The translations under genes were made by a program, and so were the position numbers. 30,151 nt of DNA from Pigoraptor vietnamica. Lineage: Eukaryota; Opisthokonta; Filasterea. The stretch lies in the NCBI GenBank assembly GCA_943704525.1, contig CALSCQ010001145.1, positions 1 to 30,151 on the forward strand, in the 5' to 3' direction. The notes below the pieces were generated by a model. That model did no database searches and had not been told where the DNA came from. It saw nothing but the letters and a program-made list of their open reading frames with translations. Shown here one piece after another: positions 18,901 through 30,116 of the stretch; positions within the stretch are counted from its first letter, which is position 1; every line of letters begins with the position of its first letter.

Positions 18901-21900
18901 CGAAGGAAGCATGGGTCTCCGCGTGGTCGTCGCCCTCTCCTCGTTCGAACGCTGCACCTCTCCAAGCTACGGCGGCGCGGTGAGCGTGACGGCATCGGCC
19001 CCCACCATTACGAAGTGTTCGTTCACAAATTGCACGGGCGCCGTGGGCGGCGGTGCGATTGCGGCGGCGTTCGCAAACTCGACGCACTTTGATGCTGCGG
19101 GGGGTTCGCCATGGGACTTTGTGAGCGACTGCTCGTTTGTCATGAACAACGCGCTCGCGCTCGGCGGCGCCATCAATTTTCTGAAGGTGGATGCGGGGAC
19201 GGTCGTTCCGCCGCTGCGCATGACGGGCGTGTACGGCGTGGGAAACTTTGCGTCTGGCGCGGGCGGCTTCTTCGAGAGCGATGCGAACGGCGTGACGGTG
19301 CTCGCCGATGGGATGACGCTGATTGGGAATGCGGCTGTGTTTGGGGGCGGCATGTGAGTGTGTGTGTGCGCGCGGGAGCATGTGTGCGACTAGGGGGCCT
19401 GTGTGCTGTATGTGCGAATGCAACCTAGCCATACTTGTGGGCGAACATGTGGGTGTCATGTGTGCATTCTCGTTAGTATCGTGCGTGTCACGTGCGCGTG
19501 GTCGGGATCTTGTATTCACTTCCCACACTCCGTCACTCTGTAGTTACATCGAGGCGGCCACGATCTTCAAAATCAGCAACTCGCTCTTCTCCCACCATCG
19601 CGCCCTGTACCGCGGGGGCGCCGTGATGGCAATCGACGCGGGTGTCGTCGAGCTCTCGTCCTGCGTGTTCGTCGGCAACCGCGCGGACGAGGGCGGCGGC
19701 GCCATTGCGCTGCAGACGCGCGCCTACCTCAAGGCCTACAACACGACGGCCATCGAGAACATTGCAGGGGGCTCGGCGGGATTTCTCGCCATGGCGGACG
19801 CGTCACGGGCCGAGTTTGACGTCGTCACCGTCGCCAACAATTCGGCGCGCGCAATTGCGGGAGCCATGCTCGTGAACGGCGCGGCGTCGCTGTCGATGTC
19901 TGCGTGTGCGTTTGTGGGAAACTGCGCGCAGACAAACGGAGGCGCGATGGTGCTTGCGGCTACCGCGCGCGTGTCGCTGTCCCGCTGCATGGTTGTCGGC
20001 AACGGTGCGCTCGAGGGAGGAGCCTTGCATGCGGTGGACACGTCCTCGCTCTCCGTTCACGACAGCGTTTTCAGCGGAAACATTGCGCCGCGGGGCGGAG
20101 GTGCGTGATTTGGCATCGAGAATGGAATGCGCGCGAGAAAGTATGCACCCAGTTGTATCCAATTCTCATCATGACTGTGCATGTGTGCGTGTGTGTCTAT
20201 GTGTGTCCGTGTCCGTGTAATATGTGCGCGTACAGGTGCCATTGGGCTCGTGGACGCGGCGTCCGTGAGCGTGGATGCGACGTCGTTTGATGTGAACGGC
20301 GGCGCCGACTGCGAGAGCGGCGGAACCATCATGGCCCTCGGAGCGGGAAACGTGGCGCTGCACAACGTCGCCATCCGGGGCAGTCGTGCCCTCCGTGGGG
20401 GAGGTGGGTGTTTGTGCAGACGCGTGCGTGCGTGCCAGCTTGTCGCAAACCACTGTCTTTGTGTGTGCGCGTGTGGTATGTTGGTGTGGTGATGAGACGC
20501 GTCGGTACTTGTCGATTAAGGATCTTTTGCGTCCCCCCCCCCCCACCCCCGCCCCTCCCCTCTCCTATTGCAGCCATATTTCTCCGCAATGGCATCGCCA
20601 ATGTGCTCTCTTGCGCGCGCCTTGACGACTACTCGCACTTGGGCACGCTGACGCTAGCAGCGACGAACACGTCTGTGTCGGATACGCACGCGGCACTGGA
20701 GGGCGGTGAGAGCACCGCAACATGTCCCTTGCTTTACTCAAGCCCACTCTGTTGATACTATGCTGTGTGGTTGGGATGTCCTCGCTCATTACTCCTTGTC
20801 GCTCTGTAACATGCCTCTTTTGAGCTCCAAATCTGACTTGTTACACTCCGCTATGCGATTCGATGCCCCGGCTGTGTCCTCACACACCATCACTATCGTG
20901 TCTTGCTTGTGACAGGCGGCTTGTATATGGACGGCGCCAAAATCGTCCTGAACGCTGTGGCTGTGTCCAATTGCTCGTCGACCGATGGCGGAGGTAAGGC
21001 CTACGTACAGCGAGTCTCTACGGAAATGTATTTGCTTGCGTGCGCAATATCTCACTCGCTCTTCGCTTTCATTCCTTTGTCCTGACACAGGCATCTTCGT
21101 GTCTGGACGCAACACGTCGCTCTCCGTCGCCAACTCCACCGTCACAAACTGCGTGGCGTCATCCAACGGCGGCGGCATCCACATCAGCGACAGCTCTGGG
21201 TCGGTCTCGCTCTCCTTCACCGCCCTCGTCGGCAATTCCGCGGCCGTCGGCGGTGGCATCTATGGCACGGCCGCGCTCCCCGCACTCTTCAGCACGCGCC
21301 TTACGAAAAATACGGCAACATTGTACGGAAATGAGGCCGGCACGCAGCCCTCGCGCATCCTGTCCGCCGGTTCGCCGCTGACCTCGTTCGCAGTGCACAG
21401 CGGAGAAACGTTCCCCGCCTTCTCCGTCCTTGTGCTCGACGGCGGCGGAGAGTTCGTGCGTCGGACGGCGGTGGTGGTCTTCTCCATCAACGCAACAATG
21501 CTTTATGCGAGGCCCGCAAAGCTCGTGGACGAGAAGGTTGCGCTGGACGCGAACGGGCACGCCGTGTTCAGTTCGCTGCGAGTCATGGCGCCGCCGGGAC
21601 TGTACGCGGCATCGCTGGAGCTCGAGGGATTTCCGATGACGGCGGGCGTCGATTTCAATGTGACTGTGCTCGGCTGCGGATCGGGACGCGCGAGCATCAG
21701 CGTGCCCAACGAGCCGTACGCCGTGTGCTTGAAAGGTGCGCCCTCTCGTCGTGGCTATTTTTATATTTGAATAAGTTAATCCGTTGCTTGCGCAGTTGCG
21801 TGCATGTCTTCGCAGTGCGCGCGGCCACTTCGTTGTCGATTTTGTGGTGTCGCACTTCAGAGTTTTCTGGGGAAAGCGCGTGACTCGCACTCGTCTATTT

Positions 21901-24342
21901 TGGCCGTGCTCACTCCCTGGGTTGCCCCATTTGGTCAACGTCCGCAGAGTTTGACCTGAATTGGGGCCTCCGCATTGCGCTTGCCGTGCTCTGCCTTTTG
22001 GGTGTCCTTCTCTCCCTTGGCTTTGCGCTGTTTGTTCTCGTTCACCGCGAGCACAAGGTCATCAAGGCGGCCAGTCCGAAGGTGGGTGTGGCGGTATCAG
22101 TTTTTGAGGCTGTTCTCTGCGTCACTGTATGCTCATGCTTCCTCCTTTCCTCCCGCAATGTACCATTCTGGCAACTCACGTGCCACCATTGCCTTCTCAA
22201 TCTGTCACGCGCGTTCTGTGCTCACAGTATGCTGACGCCTCCCTGTCCTCCTCCGTCATGTCCCGTTCTGGCGGCCCCGCAGTTCTGCATGGCCGTTCTC
22301 CTCGGATCTGTCATGATGTACTCTGTCGTCGGGGCGCTTGTTCCCGTCGCGACGACGCCTCTTTGCACGGCGCATGTGTGGCTTGGACACCTCGCCTTTG
22401 CGCTTGCATTCGGGGCGCTCTTCGCAAAGACCCTCCGGTGGGTGTAGTGTGGCTATTGAACGATTGCGAGTACACATTCGTGGATGCTGCTCAAGCGTGT
22501 GTCGGTCTGTGCATGTGTCAGGTGGCATATGTGTGAGCGATTGGTGTGCGTGAGAGCATTGGCTTGTGTGAGAGGCAGCGCCGACGTACACTGACGTGCG
22601 CACCGCAAACACCTTTGCCGACATGCGCACTGCATCAATCCCCAGCATCATGATGATATTCACCAACAAGAAATTGCGCAAGAAGCTGCGGAAGAGCAGC
22701 GACAGCTTCCTCTTCTTCCTCGTGTCGGGCATTTGCGCCTGCTTTGCGGTGGGCGAGACGCACCAAGCTCACAGTGCAAGGCGTGCCAGCGCCACACTGG
22801 CTGTGTGCTTTCCTTCACAAACATCTCAGTTGCAATACCCCACTGACGTTGAAGCTTGCGTGTGCGTGTGCGCTCGTGTTCTCGCGACGCAGATATTCCT
22901 TGTAGTGTGGACTGCCGTCGACAGGCCGTCGCGCACGTACGAAATTGACAGCCACGAGGTCGTCTCGTACTGGTGCGAGTCGTCGTCGAACGTCTGGATC
23001 ATCATTGTGTATTCGACGGAGGTACGTTCGAAGCCGCGCCTTGCACAGCTGCGCTGGGAGTGTTGCGAACGGCTTTTAGAGGCAAGCACGGGAAACAAAC
23101 GCGAAATTGACTTTGATCATTTTTTGAGACTTGTAGTTCCAACTCTACCCGCGCACTGAGCATGCGCACAGACGCACACATGCACACACCCACACACGCA
23201 CACACGCACACTCACGCATGCACACATACAACACCTAGTCACGCACGCCTTCCACACACACTGACTGCGATCGCTGCGCAGGGACTGATACTGTGCTGGG
23301 GCATTTTCCTCGCGTGGAGGACGCGCTCGGCGCCCTCCAAATTCCGCGAGTCAAAGTACATCGCCTTTGCCATCTGGTGCGTGCGCTGGCGGCTCACGTG
23401 GCCGTTGCTTGTCGCCACCGTCGCTCTTTTTGCATGCTTCCTTTCAGCCTCTAACATCTTTCTCGTATGTCTTGCTCTGTCACTTATATGCGCACGCACG
23501 CACGCTCAGGGTTGATAGTTGCTCGACGGTTTCTGGCTGTCTGAGTACCGTGACACTCACATCCATGGACACGTGTGGCCAATGCAGGAGCATCGGTCTC
23601 GTGGTGGCCATCGTGATGCCGCTCAACTACGCCGTTGCCGTCCAGAACCCTGACACGCAGTTTCTGTTCACCGCCGTTGGCATTCTCTGCGGGACGACGA
23701 GCACAATCTGTCTCGTGTTCGGGCCGAAGCTGTACTCGTTCTACTGGGAGCAACGTGGGTAGTGCCGCGTGAATGGAGGAGTGTGCTGCTGCGTGAATGG
23801 GGATTGTATGTCCCTTGGGATGTGGTATGTTTGGGGTGTTCTCTATGCGTGTCTGCGGGGCTGTGCTTGTGTTTCGTGTTCGATCCCCTGTGTCGTGTTG
23901 TGACTTTCTGCTGACTTGAAATTATCGCGCAGCCGGGGAGGGTGAGACCACGAGGATGTCCACGAGCCTCAGTACGGTGAACTTGTCCGACACGGGCGTT
24001 CGCAAGTTACAGGTGTGTGCGTGCTTTCCCTCTATGTAAATTGCGTGCGTGCGTGCAGATGTGCGTGTCGCTTCCGTGGCCTTTACGTGCGCGAGCATGT
24101 GTGCCGCATGTAGTGGTTTGTATGTGATTGGTCGATGCGCCCATACCCATCTTTCTGCCCGGTCTGTTAATGTTCGTGTGCGACGCCTGTGACCGCAGGA
24201 GGATTTCGTGGCCCTGCAGCACGCCCACGCCGAGCTGTCGAAGAAGTCGGCGGCAAAGGACGCGATGCTCGCCGAATTTCAGAGGCAGCTGGAAGACCTC
24301 CGCCAGATCCACTACGAGAAGGTTCCGACGTCTGAAATGTAG
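15949..24342 (+). CDS. Receptor: beta-helix (Pmp-like) ectodomain fused to class C 7TM domain
   Basis: Twenty-one exons give 1658 residues with every phase agreeing: 15949-16139, 16254-16996, 17160-17354, 17496-17651, 17842-18009, 18112-18291, 18452-18616, 18762-19353, 19544-20100, 20236-20403, 20574-20705, 20916-20993, 21091-21735, 21948-22081, 22283-22437, 22646-22748, 22893-23021, 23282-23376, 23588-23754, 23933-24012, 24199-24342. A signal peptide (VAALLLVLACAACAAAA) leads into about 1,100 residues of right-handed beta-helix coils of the polymorphic outer membrane protein kind (NSA..GGA, CxFxGN, GGGI), rich in N-glycosylation sequons. A beta-rich, Ig-like block (about 1180-1315) follows, then seven helices (about 1335-1580) with class C marks: PLCTAHVW and YWCESSS cysteines, FGALFAKTLR, FRESKYIAFAIW, GPKLYSFYWEQ. 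The tail (1585-1658) ends in a coiled coil. It is likely a surface G-protein-coupled receptor; ligand unknown. Exon 6 uses a GC donor. Confidence 0.9.
18401..18431. repeat. CA microsatellite in receptor intron 6
   Basis: A CA tract precedes the exon 7 acceptor by about 20 nt, in the intron that begins with the GC donor. Confidence 0.85.
23165..23228. repeat. CA-rich tract in receptor intron 17
   Basis: Interrupted CACG/CACA repeats lie upstream of exon 18, in the intron within transmembrane helix 5. Confidence 0.85.
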
Positions 24343-24755
24343 TGCGTGCGCGTGTGCGTGCGCGTGTTGCGTGTTGCGTGCGCGTTGCGGGACGTGCGTG
24401 CGTGTTTGCGGGGCGTCGTGTATAGATACACATTTCGCACATAGGTGCTCACAAAATGCGGCAACAGTGCTTTGATTCTGTCGCAACCGCAATCGAAAAG
24501 AGAGCCTGGCACGCGCAACGCAAACGACAGACTAAAAACAAGAGCAACGCGTGGAGAGAAGAGGCCACCGGGACCGAGGGGAGAAACAATCGCGTCTCTC
24601 TGCGCGATGAACAACAAGAAAACGGCACACAACTCAATAAGGTGTGAACACAGGGATGCGCACGCATGTCACACACACTCAAGTAAACACGCACACACAC
24701 AACCACACACGTCCACGCAGTCGCACACAGGGCACAGCCGCGCCTCGGAGACTTC
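24343..24755. other. Convergent 3' intergenic region
   Basis: This lies between the stops of the receptor on the plus strand and ADA2 on the minus strand. It has a GTGC/GCGT-rich run (about 24343-24410) and CA-rich stretches (about 24670-24730). I see no gene. Confidence 0.5.
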
Positions 24756-27310
24756 CTAGGGCTGCTTGATCCACCCTGCGTTGACCATGAAGTCGTATAT
24801 CTTGCGCGTCTTGTTGACGTCGATGCGCACGAGCACGCGCGCCTGCGCAAGGCGGAGCGTGCCGACCTTCTCGGCCTCCTTGAGGAGCATTGCCTTGATG
24901 CCGAGGTACTGCTTGGGCTGCAGGCGCACCACGCTGCACAGCTCCGACTCCCCGGGCCCCAGCAGCTCGATGCCGGGAAGCCCGTTGAGGTCCAGAGGCG
25001 TCGCCGGCTTCCGTCCGCCCTTGAGTGCACTGGCGAGTGGAGAGGGAAGAAAGCGAACGAAGGAGAAGGAAGGTGAGGAAGGAGGTTGGATTGAACATGT
25101 CGAACGCATCTGTTTCAGCCAACATGAACACAGAGGGGTAACACAAGCGGGAACGCACTTGATGTCCTCCTCGCGGCGCCGCTGGAACGACGCAAGCCGC
25201 CTGTTCGCGCTGAGGGAGAGAGCGGCCGACTTGCGCTGCTGCTTGTCGCCCTCGCGCTGCATTCGAAAGCGGTGCACAGCGCGTCAATCCTTCGCAGTGT
25301 ATGTGCGTGGGGGTGGAGGGGTGGATACGTCTGCGAGGCGCCACAATAGCCACGTGTAAGCAAGCGACCGCACACCGCACCTTCTTCTTTTCCTGCTCGT
25401 AAATTTCGCCGCCAACGAGGGTTGTGACTCCATTTTCGCGCCACTCGCGAAGCTGGCGGATTCGCGCGCGGAGAATTTGCTGCGTAGTGTGGTGGAGACG
25501 ATGAAAAAGAGCGCACAAGATTGCAAGTAACAGAGCTCACACGCACGCACGCACGCGCACACATAACACGCAGGCGCGCATAGCCACACGCACACTCCCG
25601 CCCACGTACCTCATTCGCGAGCCCCTGGACCATCTTCTGGTGCTTCTCGGCGGACTGCAGTTGCATGAACGGGCGCAATTGGTCCCTCGCCTCCCTCTCC
25701 TCTTTCGACGCCTTCCGCTCAATCGCCTGCAACTTCTTCAGCTCCACAAGCGAGTGCTCGGCAACCATCTGGCGCCGACGAATGCGCCGTTCCAACCGCC
25801 TGTTGTACATGTCAAACACGGCACACTGCGCAAGGGCCGAGGGACGAGAGTGTTACACCCAAGCAACTTAACAGGAGAATAGCGCATTGCAATTGCGCCG
25901 ATGGCGTGACACATGCGGCTCGGCACGGGGCACCCTCTCGCTTCCCCTTTTCTCACACAATCACAACAGCCATTGCACACCAATTCGGCACATCCGCCGC
26001 GCGCCACACACTCGCGCGCCCACGCACCTTGATATCCTTCTCCAATGGCGTGTCCTCGTCCGCAAACACCATGTCCTTCACGGGCACCTCCGCGTCGTTA
26101 TCGTACTCGACCTCAAAGTCCCCACGGAGCGGCATGTATCCGGCACACTCGGGACCCAGCACGTGGGCAGGGGCACTGGCGAGCTGTTGAGCGCGCTGTG
26201 CGACGAGGGCCTTTGCCTTCTGCACTTCCGCGCGCGCGGACGCGGCCGTTCGCAACAGCGGGCGCGTGGCACTCGTGTCCGGCAGAGGGGCCGTGGGCGG
26301 GGCGAGGTACACCTCCTGGTAGTGGATTTCGCACTCTTTCGCAGACTGCGCGTCGCACGAACACACACACGATGAGCCTTTTGGTGGCAGTGGGAGAGAG
26401 AGCAGCAGTGACAAGGGGGGAGAGAGATGACACGTGTGGGCATTGAGGACAATTTCACGTGCGCTGTGCAAGGTGCGCACGCAGTCTGCCGTCAGAAACC
26501 TTTGTTTTGACATGTTCCGCAATGTCGGGCCAATTGCCAAAGCCGTACATCTCGATGGCGTCGAGGAGCGCGCTCTCTTCCGTCGCCGACCAGTCCTCGT
26601 CAAAGACTGGCATCGAGTTGCCCGCGATTACGCTGGGCGAGACGAGACGAATGAGAAGGGTACGTTGCGGACGACGAGCGCCGGGACAATACGGCGCGTG
26701 TGTACGTAAGCAAGGTGGACAAACAGCTCGTTCACCAAGGCAGGTAACGAGCTCATCTAGCACGGAGCACGAGAGAAGAACAGCAGGTAGGAAGATGCAC
26801 TCACGAGTAATCGTGCGTGGGCTTGTGCGCGCGCAACTCTGCCGCGCTCGCGAAGCACTCGAGGCACAGATCGACATCACGGCACTCGGCGCACTGAAGC
26901 GGCCACAAGAAACGCAATGAAACACATGAGAACGTGCGCAAGAGCTCAAAGGTTACGCAGCATAATTGGAATGTGCAAGAGCGTCGAAAACGTCGTACGC
27001 CGCAGATGCGTGTGTGCCTGCAAGACATCCCCGTACAGACCTTAATGTAGGGCCCGTCGCTAATGTCCTTGGAGCAGTTGCTACAAAAGAGCGACGTCCG
27101 CGTCGTCGAGTTCGTGTCCAACTGCAAACCACAAAAAGCACAAGTTGAGATGCGAAATAGGTCACCTTGCCCAATTTTCTATAAAAAAAAAACCGTTCTT
27201 CTGAAGCGGCCTCGCCCATAACGACGCGACCAAGAGCGTCCACGCACCTCGCGCCGCTTTGCCGGCGGGGGCTTCGCGCCCTCCAGCGGGCGCTTCCGTT
27301 CGTTCTTCAT
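24756..27310 (-). CDS. ADA2: Transcriptional adaptor ADA2 (SAGA-type complex)
   Basis: Nine exons (27310-27248, 27121-27041, 26893-26805, 26632-26500, 26345-26028, 25825-25610, 25479-25381, 25256-25159, 25029-24756) encode 456 residues. ADA2 links the GCN5 acetyltransferase to ADA3 and stimulates histone acetylation. Order: a basic N-terminus (MKNERKRPLEGAKPPPAKRR, possibly a nuclear signal); a ZZ zinc finger (about 33-78: CSNC, CAEC, CLEC, then His pair); a SANT/Myb domain (about 85-135) with DEDWSATEE, AIEMYGFGNWPDIAEHV and SAKECEIHY; the ADA2 block GYMPLRGDFEVEYDNDAE; a long helical region (RRLERRIRRRQ to VTTLVGGEIYEQEKKK); and a C-terminal SWIRM domain (about 372-456) with LNGLPGIELL, ESELC and DVNKTRKIYDFMVNAGWI. 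All zinc ligands are present. Length matches fungal and animal ADA2 (about 430-450). Whether it belongs to the ADA2a or ADA2b subtype cannot be told. Confidence 0.95.
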
Positions 27311-27965
27311 TGCGAACGGCTTTGACGCAACTACACAGCACGCGTGTCAGCTGCGCGGTGAGAGAGATGCCGCCATCCCTCAATTCGAATTCCCACACTG
27401 CGTTACGCCGCCAAACAAGACTGCGTGGCCCTCTGCGCACTTTCGGCGCACATGGACTCCTATTTGCTGGTGCACTTTTGACCTTCTCTTCTTCTTCTTG
27501 AGTTCACAACTGCGAGACGGGCCCACACACACTCTCGAAATGGCGTCACTTGAATATTCCATGTCCGGACTCGGGCTCAGGCTCTCGGCAGTTGGTGCAC
27601 GCAGTATCTCGTCGGCACCACGCGCGCGTTGTCCACGTCTTTTTCCAATGCAAACGTCCTCTCTCTGAACCACACTCCATTGTTTCACAATTGTCGCGTG
27701 TGTTTTGGATGTCCCTCGGCACCCTTCAGCGGGTCGGTATGTAAACAACGCACGGCACGCCCGCACTTTCAGCGCCAAAAAGACTGTGACGCAGCAGCCA
27801 TCCGAAATCGAAACATGTGTCGAGTCAATGATGCACTTAAAAAAAGGCATCAAGGCACCAGCAACGATTCTCCGTAATATGTGCTCTTCGTGTGTATTTC
27901 ATTGCTAGCCCAGAACCTATTGACCGTACCGGCACTGCCTTTCTGCGCGCGACAACCCGCATGCC
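27311..27965. promoter_or_regulatory. Divergent promoter between ADA2 and the glycosyltransferase gene
   Basis: This 655-bp spacer lies between two outward-facing ATGs. A CT-rich run (TTCTCTTCTTCTTCTTG) lies near 27483-27500. An ATG at 27961 overlaps the chosen start and stops after two codons. I found no copy of the CRTCAT-type repeats seen in the other two divergent promoters. Confidence 0.35.
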
Positions 27966-29502
27966 ATGAAGCAGCCGACAGGGGGGTCGCCTCCACACGG
28001 CGGCCTGGGTGGTACGGCGTACCACGCGCCCTATTCCCACCGCACAGAGCGGCGCACCCTCGTGTTCGTGTGTTGCGGTGCATTCGTGCTCGCAGTGGTA
28101 GTCGGCATCGCGTCGTCCGTGTCGTGGTCTACCTTCTCCAATTACTTCCTTTCAACCATACCGCGTACAGAGGGATGGGCCGGTAAAGAAGCGCTGTTGC
28201 CCGTGGAACCGCCCCCAACCGTCGAGCGCCTCGTGCCAACACGCGTCGTCGGTGGTGGGTGGCGGCGGTTTGAAAGAGCACGCCAATACATGTGAAACTA
28301 ACGTTCGCACTGTCTCTCCGCAGCCACCCCGACACTCCCACACACGCACGTGACAGCAACAACAGCAGCTGGAGGCGCGCAAAAAACCGTCTCGCACGCC
28401 TCAACGCCGCAGGCTCCATTCGAGCGAATACCGCGCATCGCCCACCTAATCAAGGTCGATGGTGGCCGACCCTTCACGCTGCTTCAGTGGCTGGTCGTGC
28501 GCGCCATCGCATTGCGCGTGCGTCCGCGCACCATCTACCTTCACGTCGACGTCGAACCGAGCGGCGAGTGGTTCGAGCGCGCGCGTCCATTCGTGACGCT
28601 GACTCCTCTCAACGCCGAAGCATACCGCAGCGCACTCGCCGCCAAGGGCTTCAAGTCGGTCGGTCCGGAGCACCTCGCCGATTTCGCGCGGTACGACATC
28701 CTCTACGCCATGGGAGGCGCGTACTTTGATCTTGACGCCATTCCCCTGCGCTCTTTCGACCGGCTCTTCGCCTCGGGCTTTGACGCCGTGTTGGGCCTCG
28801 AATCCGACGGTTACGTCGCAGTGGGACTCATGCTCGCCGCCCAGAACAGCAGCCTCATCGGTAATCTCACGGCCGCGGCACTGGCGCGGTTCGACGGGAC
28901 GTGGAGCGCGCATTCCGTGCTCCTCCTGAGCGAGATGTGGCCGATTTTTGCAGAGACGACGCTCATTCTGCCGCACTGGGCGCTGTTTCCGCTGTCGTGG
29001 ACGCCCGCGAGCCTCTCCGAGCTGTACGACGAGGACGCCAAGGTGACCGACTGGCGAAAGAGTTACGCGCTGCACTGCTACAACAGCCGCGCCATCGAAG
29101 TGAGCGAGGCCTACAGGTGAGTCGCGGCCTCTCGCGCACAGACAAACACATATATCCACACGCATATCACACACACACACACACACGCACAACCACACAC
29201 ACACACAAGCGCAAATCACATCACGTAATACCTATTCGCCACATTCATCGTGCTTCCCGCGCAGGGACGCGTCCGTGTCATGGATACTGTCGAGTCGTAG
29301 CAACTTCGCACGCGCCGTTCGCGCCGTTGTCGTCGAAGCGATTCGCCGAGGAGAGATACCCGACCCACGCATACAGCCCACGTTCACATTTCCCACGCCC
29401 ACACAAGCAGCAACTGCCTCACCCGAACCGACACACTACGATGCGCCGAGCAGTACGGTTCAAGCTACTGCGGCTGCGTCGTTAGCGCCCAACGCGCAAT
29501 AG
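27966..29502 (+). CDS. Type II membrane glycosyltransferase with DxD motif (GT32-like)
   Basis: Three exons (27966-28254, 28324-29116, 29265-29502) give 439 residues. The start is the ATG at 27966, because the one at 27961 stops at once. A cytoplasmic N-terminus rich in Gly/His/Arg precedes a signal anchor (TLVFVCCGAFVLAVVVGIAS, about 31-52), then a Pro/Thr stem, so the catalytic part should face the Golgi or ER lumen. The domain begins at IPRIAHLIKV, the position of the IPKIIHQ motif of OCH1/Gb3-synthase-like enzymes, and reaches YAMGGAYFDLDAIPL, where Asp231 and Asp233 form the metal- and sugar-nucleotide-binding DxD. ALHCYNSRAIE resembles the later conserved His block of that group. The C-terminus (about 385-439) is low-complexity Pro/Thr/Ala. 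The family transfers mannose, galactose or similar sugars; the donor here cannot be told. Confidence 0.82.
29158..29210. repeat. CA microsatellite in intron 2 of the glycosyltransferase gene
   Basis: Two interrupted CA tracts lie within the 148-nt intron, about 55 nt before the exon 3 acceptor. Confidence 0.85.
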
Positions 29503-29622
29503 CTGGAATCACGTGAGTAAATACAGATTGTATGCGAAACACTCGTCCACACGCCGGGCGCCAGGCCACAGCCGTTGAGGGAAACGCGCGCACACACACA
29601 AAACAGCAACAGCACAAGGCCC

Positions 29623-30116
29623 TCATTCCTTATCGCCGTCGGGTTTGGCAGTGGGCATGAAATTCTGCGAGATTACAAACAACACGGTCAGAGAAAGGAC
29701 TGACGGGAGGTTCAAGGCGTGGTGTGCGTATGCGGGCTCTCTTCACTCACTCACCGGATCCAGGTAATTGTAGTCGCCGCCAAAGAAGTTCGTGTACGCA
29801 TCGTCCATGAAGTAGGGCGCCTCGGGCGTCGCAATCTTCTCCAGCCGGTGCGACTTCGAATGCACCTCTGCGCCAAAGCAAATTAGTAGATGTTGCGGAC
29901 GAAACGCCCAGGAAGAACGCACAGCAAGAGGGAATAAACCGTTCCAAAAGTTCGCATATAGTGTCGTCGAAGTATGGTGAGCGGCCTCGGCGCATACACA
30001 CCGTTTTCCCACTGCTTTGCGTAGCACCCCTCGCAGAGGTCAATCTCGTTCTCCTCAGGGCACTCGAGGCACTTCCATCGAACGCCAACGATGGGGTCCA
30101 TGCCGCAGCCGTCGCA
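29623..30116 (-). CDS. ZZ-type zinc-finger protein, C-terminal part
   Basis: Three minus-strand exons (30116-30002, 29867-29755, 29664-29623) encode the last 89 residues of a protein that begins beyond the right edge; the first visible exon follows acceptor TTTCCAG with a CA-rich intron upstream. The first exon is a ZZ zinc finger: CDGCGMDPIVGVRWKCLEC, then IDLCEGCYAKQW. The remainder reads HSKSHRLEKIATPEAPYF, then FFGGDYNYLDPNFMP and a polar end DGDKE*. ZZ fingers bind histone tails, acetylated N-termini or SUMO in varied proteins. The spacing HSKSHRLEKI supplies the His ligands of the finger. The short YNYLDPNFMP tail is not one I can assign, and the missing N-terminus decides the protein's identity. 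It is distinct from ADA2, which has no residues after its ZZ resembling these. Confidence 0.75.

Noticed and set aside
23377-23587. Possible extra exon in the receptor (an SNIFL-like stretch in the open frame)
   Set aside because: Joining exon 18 directly to 23588 restores both frame and the class C helix 6 sequence; including the stretch breaks the frame or adds an unaligned helix.
28446-29219. Minus-strand frame of about 257 codons
   Set aside because: It mirrors the glycosyltransferase exon and runs into a CA repeat read as Cys-Val.
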